A stretch of 64,000 nt of DNA from Thalassotalea marina (GTDB taxonomy: Bacteria; Pseudomonadota; Gammaproteobacteria; Enterobacterales; Alteromonadaceae), in the NCBI RefSeq assembly GCF_014656435.1, contig NZ_BNCK01000004.1:62001-126000 (forward strand), read 5' to 3'. This document shows positions 28,567-37,036 of the stretch, in pieces. Numbering within the stretch: position 1 is the first letter of the stretch; each line of letters begins with the position of its first letter. The notes below the pieces were generated by a model. That model did no database searches. It was not told where the DNA came from and worked only from the letters and a program-made list of their open reading frames with translations. A program made the translations under genes and the position numbers.

Positions 28567-30390
28567 CTAGTTTAGAAAACAAGCCATTGTTGTAAACCAC
28601 TCTTTCACTTCGCCATTAGGGTCTCTCTCATGAATCATATCCGCAGTCATAAGTGGAAAAGCTCTTTCAGCGAGGCGTATTTTGGCATTGTTGTCTTTCA
28701 TAACACCATCATATCCCTGTGCAACAGAATATACTTCTGCGAAAACCTTAGGCGTTGCTTTTCCATCTTCATTAGGGTGATCTGTTACAACAACGTCCAC
28801 ATCAAAAGCCGCTTTTATTACATCCGAGTGCAGGTAACTCTCGATTTCATGTTTTTGCGTAATGAAACCAATTGAACCATCGCCACGAGCATTAACTTGC
28901 TCAATCACACCAACATAGCTAGGCACATCAGCATCGTAGATGTGCAATTCAGGGCGTCCAAAACCTTTTAGATAATTATCGTTCACCCAATGTTTTAAAT
29001 TACCACCACCTAGAACAACGAAAGCGACTCTATCATCATTAGTTAAATCAGGAATCGAATTGTCTTCCAGATGTAATGCACGGCTTAGAGCTTTTAATGC
29101 TTTGACGTCTGTTGGACCTTCAACACAACAAATTAGCTTAACTCGACTATCTGGCGTCACGCCAAGAGCTTCAGCTACTTTTCCGAGTACATCTACACCA
29201 CTTTCAATGCAAGGTTTTTCATTTTCATCTCGTGTAACGAAACGAATACCCTCTATTGGAAGATCACTAGCAAACCCAGGGCTATGAGTCGTAAGTATTA
29301 CCTGACAATTATGTTCACTCGCAAGATCTGAAAATGCTTGTTGAAGTATCTTTTGATTGTTGGGATGCTGTGCGGTTTCAGGTTCCTCTACAGCGTATAT
29401 AATTCCTTTTTTGCTACCTTGTGTGAGGAGCCTTTCTGCTTCAGCTTTAAAGAAACTAACTAAGACCAATCGGCGCACACCGCTTCCACGCTTATTTAAT
29501 GGTATACCATCTGTACTAAGGCTTACGGAAAATAAGCCTGTCCATTTCGCTGGAGTCGGCGGAATAAAATCTGGCACTAGTTCTGATGCAAGAGTTTTAT
29601 CAATGGTTTCAAGTGCTTTATGAGTATTATTCGCAATCTCCTCCGTCCTTGCTTTTACTCTTTGCTGAATCCGTTCGATATCATCCTTAACTTCAGCTAT
29701 TGCAGTAGCAACAGCAGCCTTCATAGGATCTTGAACCTCTCCATCTGAATCTTTGCTACTTCTGTCACTTTGAAACAGAGCAAACAAAGGCAAATACTTA
29801 TCAAGTTGTTCCCAGATCCTTTTGCTATCTTCCTTGGGTTTTGTTACCGGTATTTCTATTTCTTGAAGTTCGAGGTTTTTAGCATTATCCCATATAGCTT
29901 TTCGCATTAGAGGGTTGCCTTTCAGGGCGCTATCAATGCCTTGATCTTTTATTATTTTCTGAAGATCTTTTTCTTTAAGTTCAAGTAAGTTACTTACACC
30001 AGCAGCTGTCGGGTGGTGGGCAATAATAAAAACATCACAACTTGGTGTTTTCTTTCCACAATCAAAAGTCTTTTTAATTTTTAAGGTTGACTCAGACGTC
30101 AATAAATATTCATTTCCTAGGGTGGTTTCATGCCCACTATCAAGAATTATTCTGTCTGGCAGATTCGTGAATTCACAGGTGATACAAACCACTTTATTCT
30201 CGTTAGAGATGTTTGCATCATCTTGGCTAATCTTCACTGTATCATTGTTGAAGAAGATCTCTAACGCTTCTAATACTGTAGACTTTCCTATATCGTTTTT
30301 GCCAATAAACGTAGTAAGGTCATCAATCTGAACCTTAACACGGTCTTTGTAGCAGCGTATGTTTTCGATTTCTACAGATACAAGCTTCAT
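28567..30390 (-). CDS. OLD-family-like ATPase/TOPRIM nuclease (candidate phage defence)
   Basis: 607 residues. An SMC/ABC-type ATPase comes first: Walker A GKNDIGKST at residues 30-38, signature-like GSGVRRLVLVSFF, Walker B GIIYAVEEPE and switch His in ILTTHSPGF. A TOPRIM-type domain follows, with the acidic CVEGPTDVKAL and IYDADVPSY. This order is that of OLD (overcoming lysogenization defect) nucleases. No UvrD-type helicase gene is adjacent, so it is not a Gabija pair. AAGGAA precedes the ATG. Flanked by attC-like sites, it appears to be cassette cargo. Confidence 0.8.
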   Translation of the reverse strand: MKLVSVEIENIRCYKDRVKVQIDDLTTFIGKNDIGKSTVLEALEIFFNNDTVKISQDDANISNENKVVCITCEFTNLPDRIILDSGHETTLGNEYLLTSESTLKIKKTFDCGKKTPSCDVFIIAHHPTAAGVSNLLELKEKDLQKIIKDQGIDSALKGNPLMRKAIWDNAKNLELQEIEIPVTKPKEDSKRIWEQLDKYLPLFALFQSDRSSKDSDGEVQDPMKAAVATAIAEVKDDIERIQQRVKARTEEIANNTHKALETIDKTLASELVPDFIPPTPAKWTGLFSVSLSTDGIPLNKRGSGVRRLVLVSFFKAEAERLLTQGSKKGIIYAVEEPETAQHPNNQKILQQAFSDLASEHNCQVILTTHSPGFASDLPIEGIRFVTRDENEKPCIESGVDVLGKVAEALGVTPDSRVKLICCVEGPTDVKALKALSRALHLEDNSIPDLTNDDRVAFVVLGGGNLKHWVNDNYLKGFGRPELHIYDADVPSYVGVIEQVNARGDGSIGFITQKHEIESYLHSDVIKAAFDVDVVVTDHPNEDGKATPKVFAEVYSVAQGYDGVMKDNNAKIRLAERAFPLMTADMIHERDPNGEVKEWFTTMACFLN

Positions 30391-30405
30391 GAAAATTCCT
30401 TTTTA

Positions 30406-30454
30406 GGGTTATAACGCCAGTTTTTGCGGTCGGTTGCAGCCACTTGTTAGCCCT
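30406..30454 (-). repeat. attC-like site between the 168-aa gene and the OLD-like gene
   Basis: On the minus strand GGGCTAACAAGTGGCTG is mirrored by ACTGGCGTTATAACCC. The TAAC-AAG...CTGGCGTTA form is common in chromosomal integron sites. It is short (49 bases) and begins 24 bases after the stop of the 168-aa gene. Confidence 0.6.
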
Positions 30455-30477
30455 TCCCGGCTAAATTGCATTACTGG

Positions 30478-30984
30478 CTATAGTTGACGGACAGCCATTC
30501 TAATAAAATCAGCTACTTGAATATCTGCAACCCAAGTATCTTTATTACGTTTACCATGAAGCTCGACGGAGCCATTTAGGCATTTCATTTTCCCTGGCAT
30601 TTCTTTCATACCAAAAGAAATATGTTCTGCATGGATTATTTTGTTACATGCCTGCCTAAAAGTTAGTACCTTTTCATTTTTTGAGCCTTTTCGTACTACA
30701 CCAACATTAATCTCAGGCCTCCGCTCGACTCGTATTTCATGTATCGGATCCATTGGCCATGAATCACTATCAATTAAATTTCTAAGAACAACTGCAACTT
30801 CAATGAGCAACTTGCTTGCTTGTGCAATTTCATGACGCACACGCAATTTATCAAACTCATCCTTATCATCTCCTGTAGAGAGCTTAGCTAAGCCTTCACT
30901 ACCGAATACAATTGTTGAAAGCTCGTATATCGACGCATATATGAGCGGCCTCTCTATCAACAGTGCTGTAGGAAATGCATTCAT
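30478..30984 (-). CDS. Hypothetical cassette protein (168 aa)
   Basis: No family recognised. A soluble, mostly helical protein is predicted: an N-terminal amphipathic stretch, then LRVRHEIAQASKLLIEVAVVLRNLID, basic segments (RVERRPEINVGVVRKGSKNEK) and FRQACNKIIHAEHISFGM. No signal peptide or membrane helix is seen. It lies between two attC-like sites and upstream of the OLD-like gene, so it is probably a cassette gene. A partnership with the OLD-like protein is possible but unproven. Confidence 0.7.
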   Translation of the reverse strand: MNAFPTALLIERPLIYASIYELSTIVFGSEGLAKLSTGDDKDEFDKLRVRHEIAQASKLLIEVAVVLRNLIDSDSWPMDPIHEIRVERRPEINVGVVRKGSKNEKVLTFRQACNKIIHAEHISFGMKEMPGKMKCLNGSVELHGKRNKDTWVADIQVADFIRMAVRQL

Positions 30985-31334
30985 AAAAAGAAAATTCTCT
31001 AATTTTTAAACTTGGCCTAACAACTTAATATCGACCCCACGGGGCGTTTTTCTACCATTGGTTGAGTCGTTTATCTGATTGAACCAGTTTTATCATAAAT
31101 TATAAGGTGTTGCTACATATCGTATATTTATAACTGTGGTGTTTTCCACAAGACATAAAAACAACCCAATGGGTCGTTTCCATGACTATAGGGGCAAGTT
31201 GCTAGTTATGATAAGAAATAAAAAAGAATTTATAAAACTTAAACGTTCGTTTTTCGCTCATAGCTGCCTGTCAGATAAAGTCCAAACTTATCCATTGAAA
31301 CGGTAAGATCAGATATGAGCAACTACCAATAAGA
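30985..31334. other. Gene-free stretch with an attC-like site and two related hairpins
   Basis: No credible gene. It holds the palindrome at 31015-31067, a related hairpin at about 31158-31177 (CAACCC/GGGTCGTTT core) and otherwise AT-rich sequence up to the end of the glutaredoxin gene. It forms the right border of the cassette-like region. Confidence 0.6.
31015..31067 (-). repeat. attC-like site, right end of the cassette cluster
   Basis: On the minus strand it runs from ACTCAAC to GTTAGGC. Both ends fit the integron core consensus exactly (RYYYAAC and GTTRRRY). The centre has a CCCC/GGGG hairpin. The arms are otherwise weakly paired, so it could be an eroded attC. Confidence 0.5.
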
Positions 31335-31742
31335 TTAAAGTAGGTTTAGTTTAGTTAGCTCTTCATCAAGTTTAGCTTTGTTAAAGCCATTAATGGCAAT
31401 GTTGCCAATAACTATTTTAGGGATGCCTTTAGCACCAATAGAATCATATAAAGCAACAATGTTGTCATCACCACTTTCAATATCTCTTTCTACATAGGCA
31501 ATGTTGTTTTGATTTAAGTACGATTTGAGCTCTTTACAGTAAGGGCACCATTGTGTCACATAAATGACGACTTTTTCGTTGGTGTTGACGAAATGTTTTG
31601 CACTATCAATTTGAATGATTTGTGGCGGCGCTGTTAACCATAAATAGGCCATATGGCTACCGGAGCCAACTGCTAAGCCACCTATAATACATAACAAACC
31701 AACAGCGACAGACTTTAAAATGGACGTTCCCTGACTAGACAT
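31335..31742 (-). CDS. Membrane-anchored glutaredoxin-like protein
   Basis: 135 residues from ATG 31742, chosen because AAGGAA lies about seven bases upstream; the frame continues to 31799. One N-terminal membrane helix (SVAVGLLCIIGGLAVGSGSHMAYLWL) precedes a glutaredoxin fold with the redox motif WCPYC and the cis-Pro loop KGIPKIVIG. The domain is probably in the periplasm, where it would act on disulfides or glutathione mixed disulfides. Monocistronic, adjacent to the cassette region. Confidence 0.85.
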   Translation of the reverse strand: MSSQGTSILKSVAVGLLCIIGGLAVGSGSHMAYLWLTAPPQIIQIDSAKHFVNTNEKVVIYVTQWCPYCKELKSYLNQNNIAYVERDIESGDDNIVALYDSIGAKGIPKIVIGNIAINGFNKAKLDEELTKLNLL

Positions 31743-31834
31743 AACACATTCCTTTTGTATTTTTATCAAACATAACATATTAATACGCGACTGTAGCAAA
31801 CAGTTATCAATAATTATTTGTTATAAATAACAAT

Positions 31835-32728
31835 TTACTTGGTTATTTCAATTGGTATTAGTTTGCTAAATTCATGTTTAATCCATTGTGTAGCGCGTTT
31901 TACCCTTAAACTTTCTTGATGCTCGCGGCTTATTCGCAACCAATAACTGTATCCCTTAAAAGAATTTGTATTATCTACTTTAGTAATCCAGCCATGTTCA
32001 ACAGCACTTGTTGCTAATACATCGCTTAATAAACCAACGCCTTGGCCTGTCATAACAGCTTGCAATACAAAAAATTCCTGAGGAAAGGTTTTAACTGTAT
32101 AGGCACTTGCATCAAAATGCTGCTGCCACGGAATATTGTTAAGCATTTCATTTTCTGGCCAATAGGTCACGAAAAGTTGTTGATTCGTTTTCTTCAGGCT
32201 TGAGTTAACAACAGGGTGTTGCACACTTTGATATAAACTAATGGTTTCTGTGTATAAAAAATCTTCGTTATTGTCATGTTCCGTGCTTCCATATCGAATA
32301 GCAATATCGAGATGTTTTTCTTTATCGATATCTACTAGCGAATCGCTGGCAAATATATTTAAGCTATATTCGGGCATGTTAACGTTAAATTGGCTAGATT
32401 TTGGCGTGAGCCAAAGGGCGGCAAAAGAATGACAACAGGAAATGCTTACCTCATTTTTATCTTGTGTTAAATGCTTAACTACATAATCAATCTCAGCTAA
32501 GTTGACGTGACAAGCATCTGCTAGTTTTTGTCCTGCTAATGTTAAAGTGATAGACCTAACTTGTCGCTCAAAAAGTGTAACGCGTAACTGTTCTTCGAGC
32601 GCTTTTATTTGGTGAGAAACTGCTGTAGGACTTATATTTAAGATGGTTGCGGCTGTTTTGAAACTTAAGTGTTTTGCCGCTAGCGTAAAAGTTCTTAAAT
32701 AATTTAAGGAAGAAATGTGAAAGAGCAC
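31835..32728 (-). CDS. LysR family transcriptional regulator (GcvA-like)
   Basis: About 297 residues. The N-terminal winged HTH (LNYLRTFTLAAKHLSFKTAATILNISPTAVSHQIKALEEQLRVTLFER) and LysR substrate domain are clear; MTGQGVGLLSDVLA is GcvA-subgroup style. The frame is open to TTG 32797, but that is close to the divergent azoR gene; GTG 32728 gives the usual LysR length. The divergent arrangement suggests it regulates azoR. Confidence 0.88.
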   Translation of the reverse strand: MLFHISSLNYLRTFTLAAKHLSFKTAATILNISPTAVSHQIKALEEQLRVTLFERQVRSITLTLAGQKLADACHVNLAEIDYVVKHLTQDKNEVSISCCHSFAALWLTPKSSQFNVNMPEYSLNIFASDSLVDIDKEKHLDIAIRYGSTEHDNNEDFLYTETISLYQSVQHPVVNSSLKKTNQQLFVTYWPENEMLNNIPWQQHFDASAYTVKTFPQEFFVLQAVMTGQGVGLLSDVLATSAVEHGWITKVDNTNSFKGYSYWLRISREHQESLRVKRATQWIKHEFSKLIPIEITK

Positions 32729-32837
32729 TTGTGCACCAATGAATAAGTTTAAGTTATCTATGAAAGGTAATATCTCAATTGTCGAACTGATAAGCAAGCA
32801 CTGATAATAAGTGCCTTTACTTCATCGGGAAAAACAC

Positions 32838-33500
32838 ATGAAAACCATTTTATACATAACGTCGAGTGTTCGAAGCTTCAAAGAAGAGGAAACACAACAT
32901 CAATCAATCACACGTTTATTAGGGGAGCGCTTTCTTGAACAATTCAGGTCGCGCTATCACGACGTAGAGATTATTCATCGCAATTTATCAATTGATCCGC
33001 CAAGTTTCCTTACTCAGGAGTTTATTGCCGCTGCATTTGAAAAAGCAGAGCTGACACCTGAACAAAAAGCAGTACTAAAAATGTCAGACCAATACATCGA
33101 AGAAATTAAACAAGCTAACATCATTGTGATTGCCAGCCCTATGTACAACTATGGTATGCCAGCTGTTCTAAAAGCATGGTTTGATAAAGTGATCCGAGTT
33201 AATAAAACTTTCAGTTTTGACTTAGCCCGTGGTGACGAGCCACTAGAGCCGATATTATCTGGAAAGTCTTTAGTTTTACTGGCTTCTTGGGGAGAGTTTA
33301 ACTTTAGAAAAGGTGAAAACAAATACCACTTAAATCATTTGTCGAGTCATATCGAACAACTTGCGCCTTATCTAGGGGCTGAACAATTTTTTGAAATAGC
33401 GTCTGAATATCAGGAATTTTCAGATGATCGTCATAGAGCGTCAAAATTGTCCGCGCTAACTCAAGTAAAGGAATTGGCAAATAACTTAGCGTCGATTTAA
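32838..33500 (+). CDS. azoR: FMN-dependent NADH:quinone oxidoreductase / azoreductase
   Basis: 220 residues of the flavodoxin-like AzoR family: N-terminal TILYITSSVRSFKEEETQHQSITRLLGERFLEQF, then ASPMYNYGMPAVLKAWFDKVIRVNKTFSF (FMN/dimer region) and VLLASWGEF. It reduces quinones and azo compounds with NADH. ATG 32838 has GGGA eight bases upstream and aligns with family N-termini; the frame itself opens earlier at 32811. Probably controlled by the divergent LysR. Confidence 0.93.
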   Translation: MKTILYITSSVRSFKEEETQHQSITRLLGERFLEQFRSRYHDVEIIHRNLSIDPPSFLTQEFIAAAFEKAELTPEQKAVLKMSDQYIEEIKQANIIVIASPMYNYGMPAVLKAWFDKVIRVNKTFSFDLARGDEPLEPILSGKSLVLLASWGEFNFRKGENKYHLNHLSSHIEQLAPYLGAEQFFEIASEYQEFSDDRHRASKLSALTQVKELANNLASI

Positions 33501-33598
33501 CTTGGCATAACATAAGTTGGTATTACAATACGCGTATTTATTAACACCAAAATTCTTACAGTGCTCAGCAATATGATTTGCTGGGCATTAATATCGTT

Positions 33599-34150
33599 AT
33601 GAACCAAACAAATTCACCTAACGTTATTGTGAGAAGAATTGTCATTGATGATGCAACAAAACTCTCGCAATTTTATTTTAAAAATCAAACGCACTTTAAA
33701 CCTTGGGAACCTAGCCGAAGTGATGATTATCATACTATTGCAGCTTGGCAAAAACGCCTTGTCGAATATGATAAAGAACATCAACTTAAAACAAGTGCAC
33801 ATTTTGCCGCTTTTAATGCGACCGATCACAATATTATTGCATGTTGTTCATTAACTAACGTCATTCAAGGGCCATTTAAAGCTTGCTATCTCGGATTTGG
33901 AGTAGACGAAGATCATGAAGGGCAAGGCGTAATGACAAGTTTATGCCGTTATGTAGTAGACATAGCGTTTAACAACTTATGTTTAAATCGTGTGATGGCA
34001 AATTATATGCCGGAAAATACTCGTTCTAAGAAGTTGTTAACATCTCTTGGCTTTGAAGAAGAAGGGTATGCAAAACGTTATTTGAAAATAAATGGCCAAT
34101 GGCGAGATCATGTTTTAACGGCAATGCATAATCCTAAAGAAGTTGATTAA
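33599..34150 (+). CDS. rimJ: RimJ-like ribosomal-protein-alanine N-acetyltransferase
   Basis: 183 residues of the GNAT RimJ/RimL branch. The C-terminal block NRVMANYMPENTRSKKLLTSLGFEEEGYAKRYLKINGQWRDHVLTAM closely follows E. coli RimJ, which acetylates the N-terminus of ribosomal protein S5. The acetyl-CoA loop is DHEGQGVMTSL. ATG 33599 is the natural start; the frame opens at a TTG 21 bases upstream. The symbol rests on recalled similarity. Confidence 0.85.
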   Translation: MNQTNSPNVIVRRIVIDDATKLSQFYFKNQTHFKPWEPSRSDDYHTIAAWQKRLVEYDKEHQLKTSAHFAAFNATDHNIIACCSLTNVIQGPFKACYLGFGVDEDHEGQGVMTSLCRYVVDIAFNNLCLNRVMANYMPENTRSKKLLTSLGFEEEGYAKRYLKINGQWRDHVLTAMHNPKEVD

Positions 34151-34284
34151 AAACTAAAACAATAAGTAACTCGGTGTTGGCCGATAACAATGACGAAAGA
34201 TTACAATTTAAAAATTGATTTTATTGCTCAACCAACTAGCCTTAACTATAAAGAATGTTGTTGTTTATAGGTCAAGGATTGAAC

Positions 34285-34686
34285 ATGTTTGAGCAATATC
34301 TAAAAAAACGATTAATAAAAAAGTACGCTAGAAAGTTACCTCAAGACTTAAAAGCCAATTACGGTTTACACCAATACTATTCTAAAGAGCAAGTTGATGC
34401 AGGCATTGAAAGAATGCGCCTTAGCAGCTCAACACCTAAAGCAATAAATGCTGTTGTATACGCTTATGCCATGTACTGTTCAGAAACCGAATTTAACGAA
34501 ATACATCAATTTGCAGATGTTAATAGTGAATATGCTGAACTGAGAGCGGAAATAGCCCTTATTTTAGCCATTCCTAGTACCTTTTTTGAATTTGATCTTT
34601 TGTTAACTGAATCAGGCTATTCAGGCGGGATCATTGCAACCAATAGCTTAGTCAAAATAAATGCCGCTAAACCAGATCAACTTTAA
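34285..34686 (+). CDS. DUF6559 family protein
   Basis: 133 residues, no known function. Basic N-terminus (MFEQYLKKRLIKKYARKLPQDLKANYG), then YYSKEQVDAGIERMRLSSS and the helical AYAMYCSETEFNEIHQFADVNSEYAELRAEIALIL typical of this small gammaproteobacterial family. ATG 34285 has AAGGA six bases upstream. No signal or membrane segment, so probably cytosolic. Confidence 0.75.
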   Translation: MFEQYLKKRLIKKYARKLPQDLKANYGLHQYYSKEQVDAGIERMRLSSSTPKAINAVVYAYAMYCSETEFNEIHQFADVNSEYAELRAEIALILAIPSTFFEFDLLLTESGYSGGIIATNSLVKINAAKPDQL

Positions 34687-34720
34687 AAACGTGAGCTGTT
34701 TTAACTGAAATCGCTATAAA

Positions 34721-36736
34721 TCAGATATTTGTATTTTTAGCCGTAATGGCGGGAGTGTATTTATAAATAGGGCATTTAGCTATCGCTCGGTTTAAATACT
34801 TGTTATCTGAATCTGAACTCGGTGAAAAATATTGAAAAAGTAAGCCTAACCGAACTGTCGCAGCTAAATCTAATCGCTCACTTTGAGACAGCTGTTCAAT
34901 TGTTTTAAGTTTATTCGCGGGCTTGATTTGTTCTGATGCCGTTAATAGCTCAATCCTTGATGTGTAGTAAAACCGAAACGCATGATCTATTTCCGATTGA
35001 TTACCTCGAGCATAATCACGGTCTAACACTGCCAATGCTTGTTGGTAGGTATTAATTGCTTGTTGTTGCTGCTCATTGGTAGCGTACATATCTGCTAAAA
35101 CGCCCCACATTTGGTGAATACCAGCATCACCAGCGAGCTCAATGGCTTTTTCCCGCAATTCGATCGCTTTGTTGTAGTTTTCAGAGAAGTAATAAAGTGT
35201 GCTTAATTGCTCAACGGGCAAATATGAATTTGGATTGTAGTTAATTATCGTTTGATAATGTTGCTTTGCTTGTTCAATGTTACCTGCACAATAATGAAGG
35301 GTGCCCAAATTTGTTAAAACAATATCATTTACATCCAAGGTGTTTGCCTTTTCAGTTGCTGCAATGGCTAAGTCTCTCTTGCCATCATTCCATTCGATAA
35401 CGCCCAAGAAAAAGTGATATTTCCAGTTTGATGTGTCTAACGCTATCGCTTTTTTTATATTCTCTTTGGCAACGTTCAAAGAGGTTAATTGTGGGACGTT
35501 TTTTTGATAACCCTCTAATTGTGCATAAGATAACTGATAATAAATAGCAGCATTTTTATTGGCGAAAGAGTCAAGTAGGCTAATCGCTTGTTCTGTATTA
35601 CCGGTTCGGCGCATTAATAAAGCATTTGAGGCCACCACAAAGGGTTTTGATGGCGCAAGTTGTTTCGCTGCTAAACAGTGTTTTGTGGCTTGTTCTAGTA
35701 AATAACGTTCATCTGATGACCAACTCTCATAAATATAAGCCTGACACAAACCAGCATGCGCATCCGCAAACTTGGGTGCTATTTGCAGAGCATTTAAAAA
35801 GCGGCTTTGTGCTGTTTTTACGTATTCTAAATTGTATGATTTCTCTAATAAATCCAACCCTTCAACATAAAACTTTGCCGCTGTTAAACCAATAAAGTTA
35901 TGACGACGAGATGGTAGGTTGGCAACAAAAATGCTTTTTATATCATTGGTGATAACTGCCGATATTTCATTTACGTTATTTTTTAGCTCTTTGGTAAGAT
36001 AAATATCTTGGGTGACTAATAAACTTAATTTTTTTCCATAGACATGGCCATGTTGCAAAGTATGCCTGCCGTATCCTCTAGAATTTAATACATAGATAAA
36101 ATCTATCTGTTTTCGGGCAATTTCTTGTGAAAATAAAATACTTTCAGGTGTATTGGTTAGCGTGTTGGGTACTACATTAAATTGGTTTTTTAAGCTCTCT
36201 CGTACTTCAGCTAGTATATGTCGCTGATCTTTAGCTCCATACAATGCAATGGCAGGTTTAATTCCTTTTGATATTACATTTTGATATTGCTGATTCAATA
36301 GTTCATCGCTGGATAATGCTGTATTAGGCGTATTACGAATATTAGTTGAATCGATTGTATCGGCGGTTGTTAAGGCTAAAACCAATAAAATGACAATGAG
36401 ACTGAGTAATAACAAATATTTTAGCTTTTTGTTGTTATTTGGCGGGGAAAATTCAGCAGGTTGCGGTTGAATATTGGGGCGTGTATCGCTGGTAAGATAT
36501 AGGGTGTAAGCTTCAACGCCCAACACGGCAGCGATGCGCTCAATTGATGAAGGTGATACAGCGATCTCTCGAAAAACTCGATTGACCATATCCTTGGGCG
36601 CGCTTTCTAGATTTTCAGCAGTTGCAATTTCTTCAGCTAACGCAGCTTGAGTTCTAAAGCCAGCTTCAAAAAGTGCGTGTTCAAGTTTTTTTCTGTCAGC
36701 CCTAACGCCTCTTTTGCGTTGTGCTTTTTTATCCAT
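34721..36736 (-). CDS. Membrane-anchored HTH protein with periplasmic TPR repeats
   Basis: About 671 residues from ATG 36736. The N-terminus is basic and helix-turn-helix-like (about 10-75: KKLEHALFEAGFRTQAALAEEIA, then SPSSIERIAAVLGVEAYTLYL). A single membrane helix follows at about 104-123 (KYLLLLSLIVILLVLALTTA). The rest is periplasmic: an alpha/beta region and at least six TPR units (for example FADAHAGLCQAYIYESW, NDIVLTNLGTLHYCAGNIEQAKQHYQTII, ADMYATNEQQQQAINTYQQAL). The topology recalls CadC/ToxR one-component regulators, but with a repressor-like HTH. It is divergent from a CsgG-like lipoprotein gene. Confidence 0.75.
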   Translation of the reverse strand: MDKKAQRKRGVRADRKKLEHALFEAGFRTQAALAEEIATAENLESAPKDMVNRVFREIAVSPSSIERIAAVLGVEAYTLYLTSDTRPNIQPQPAEFSPPNNNKKLKYLLLLSLIVILLVLALTTADTIDSTNIRNTPNTALSSDELLNQQYQNVISKGIKPAIALYGAKDQRHILAEVRESLKNQFNVVPNTLTNTPESILFSQEIARKQIDFIYVLNSRGYGRHTLQHGHVYGKKLSLLVTQDIYLTKELKNNVNEISAVITNDIKSIFVANLPSRRHNFIGLTAAKFYVEGLDLLEKSYNLEYVKTAQSRFLNALQIAPKFADAHAGLCQAYIYESWSSDERYLLEQATKHCLAAKQLAPSKPFVVASNALLMRRTGNTEQAISLLDSFANKNAAIYYQLSYAQLEGYQKNVPQLTSLNVAKENIKKAIALDTSNWKYHFFLGVIEWNDGKRDLAIAATEKANTLDVNDIVLTNLGTLHYCAGNIEQAKQHYQTIINYNPNSYLPVEQLSTLYYFSENYNKAIELREKAIELAGDAGIHQMWGVLADMYATNEQQQQAINTYQQALAVLDRDYARGNQSEIDHAFRFYYTSRIELLTASEQIKPANKLKTIEQLSQSERLDLAATVRLGLLFQYFSPSSDSDNKYLNRAIAKCPIYKYTPAITAKNTNI

Positions 36737-37036
36737 ATGCCGATCATCCAAATCTTAAATTGTATCCAAAGTTCAATGCATAAGAAGTTTACAGAATCAA
36801 AAACAGCTATAACCGAGTGGTTAAATAATGATCGATTGGTGTTGGGGCAATTTACCTTAAATAGCGTTAATTGTCGATAAACTACGCTAACTAAAGATGT
36901 AAGTTTTTAAAGCCAGTGCTAGGTTGTGCAGGCGACTTAGCGACCTGGAATAAAAGCAAAGAATTTACCGTTTTACTTTGTTGCTCCAGTGAACAGAAGT
37001 TTATTAATTGACCAATTAACGGAATGGAGAAGTGTC
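36737..37036. other. Divergent intergenic region
   Basis: About 300 bases between the HTH-TPR gene and the CsgG-like gene. It should hold both promoters. No clear palindromic operator was recognised; only GGAG close to ATG 37037 stands out. Confidence 0.5.

Noticed and set aside
28567-30984. Gabija or PARIS defence system
   Set aside because: There is no UvrD-like helicase gene (Gabija), and the second gene has no visible TOPRIM/DUF4435 features (PARIS). The ATPase and TOPRIM-like domains are in one protein, so only an OLD-like label is supported.
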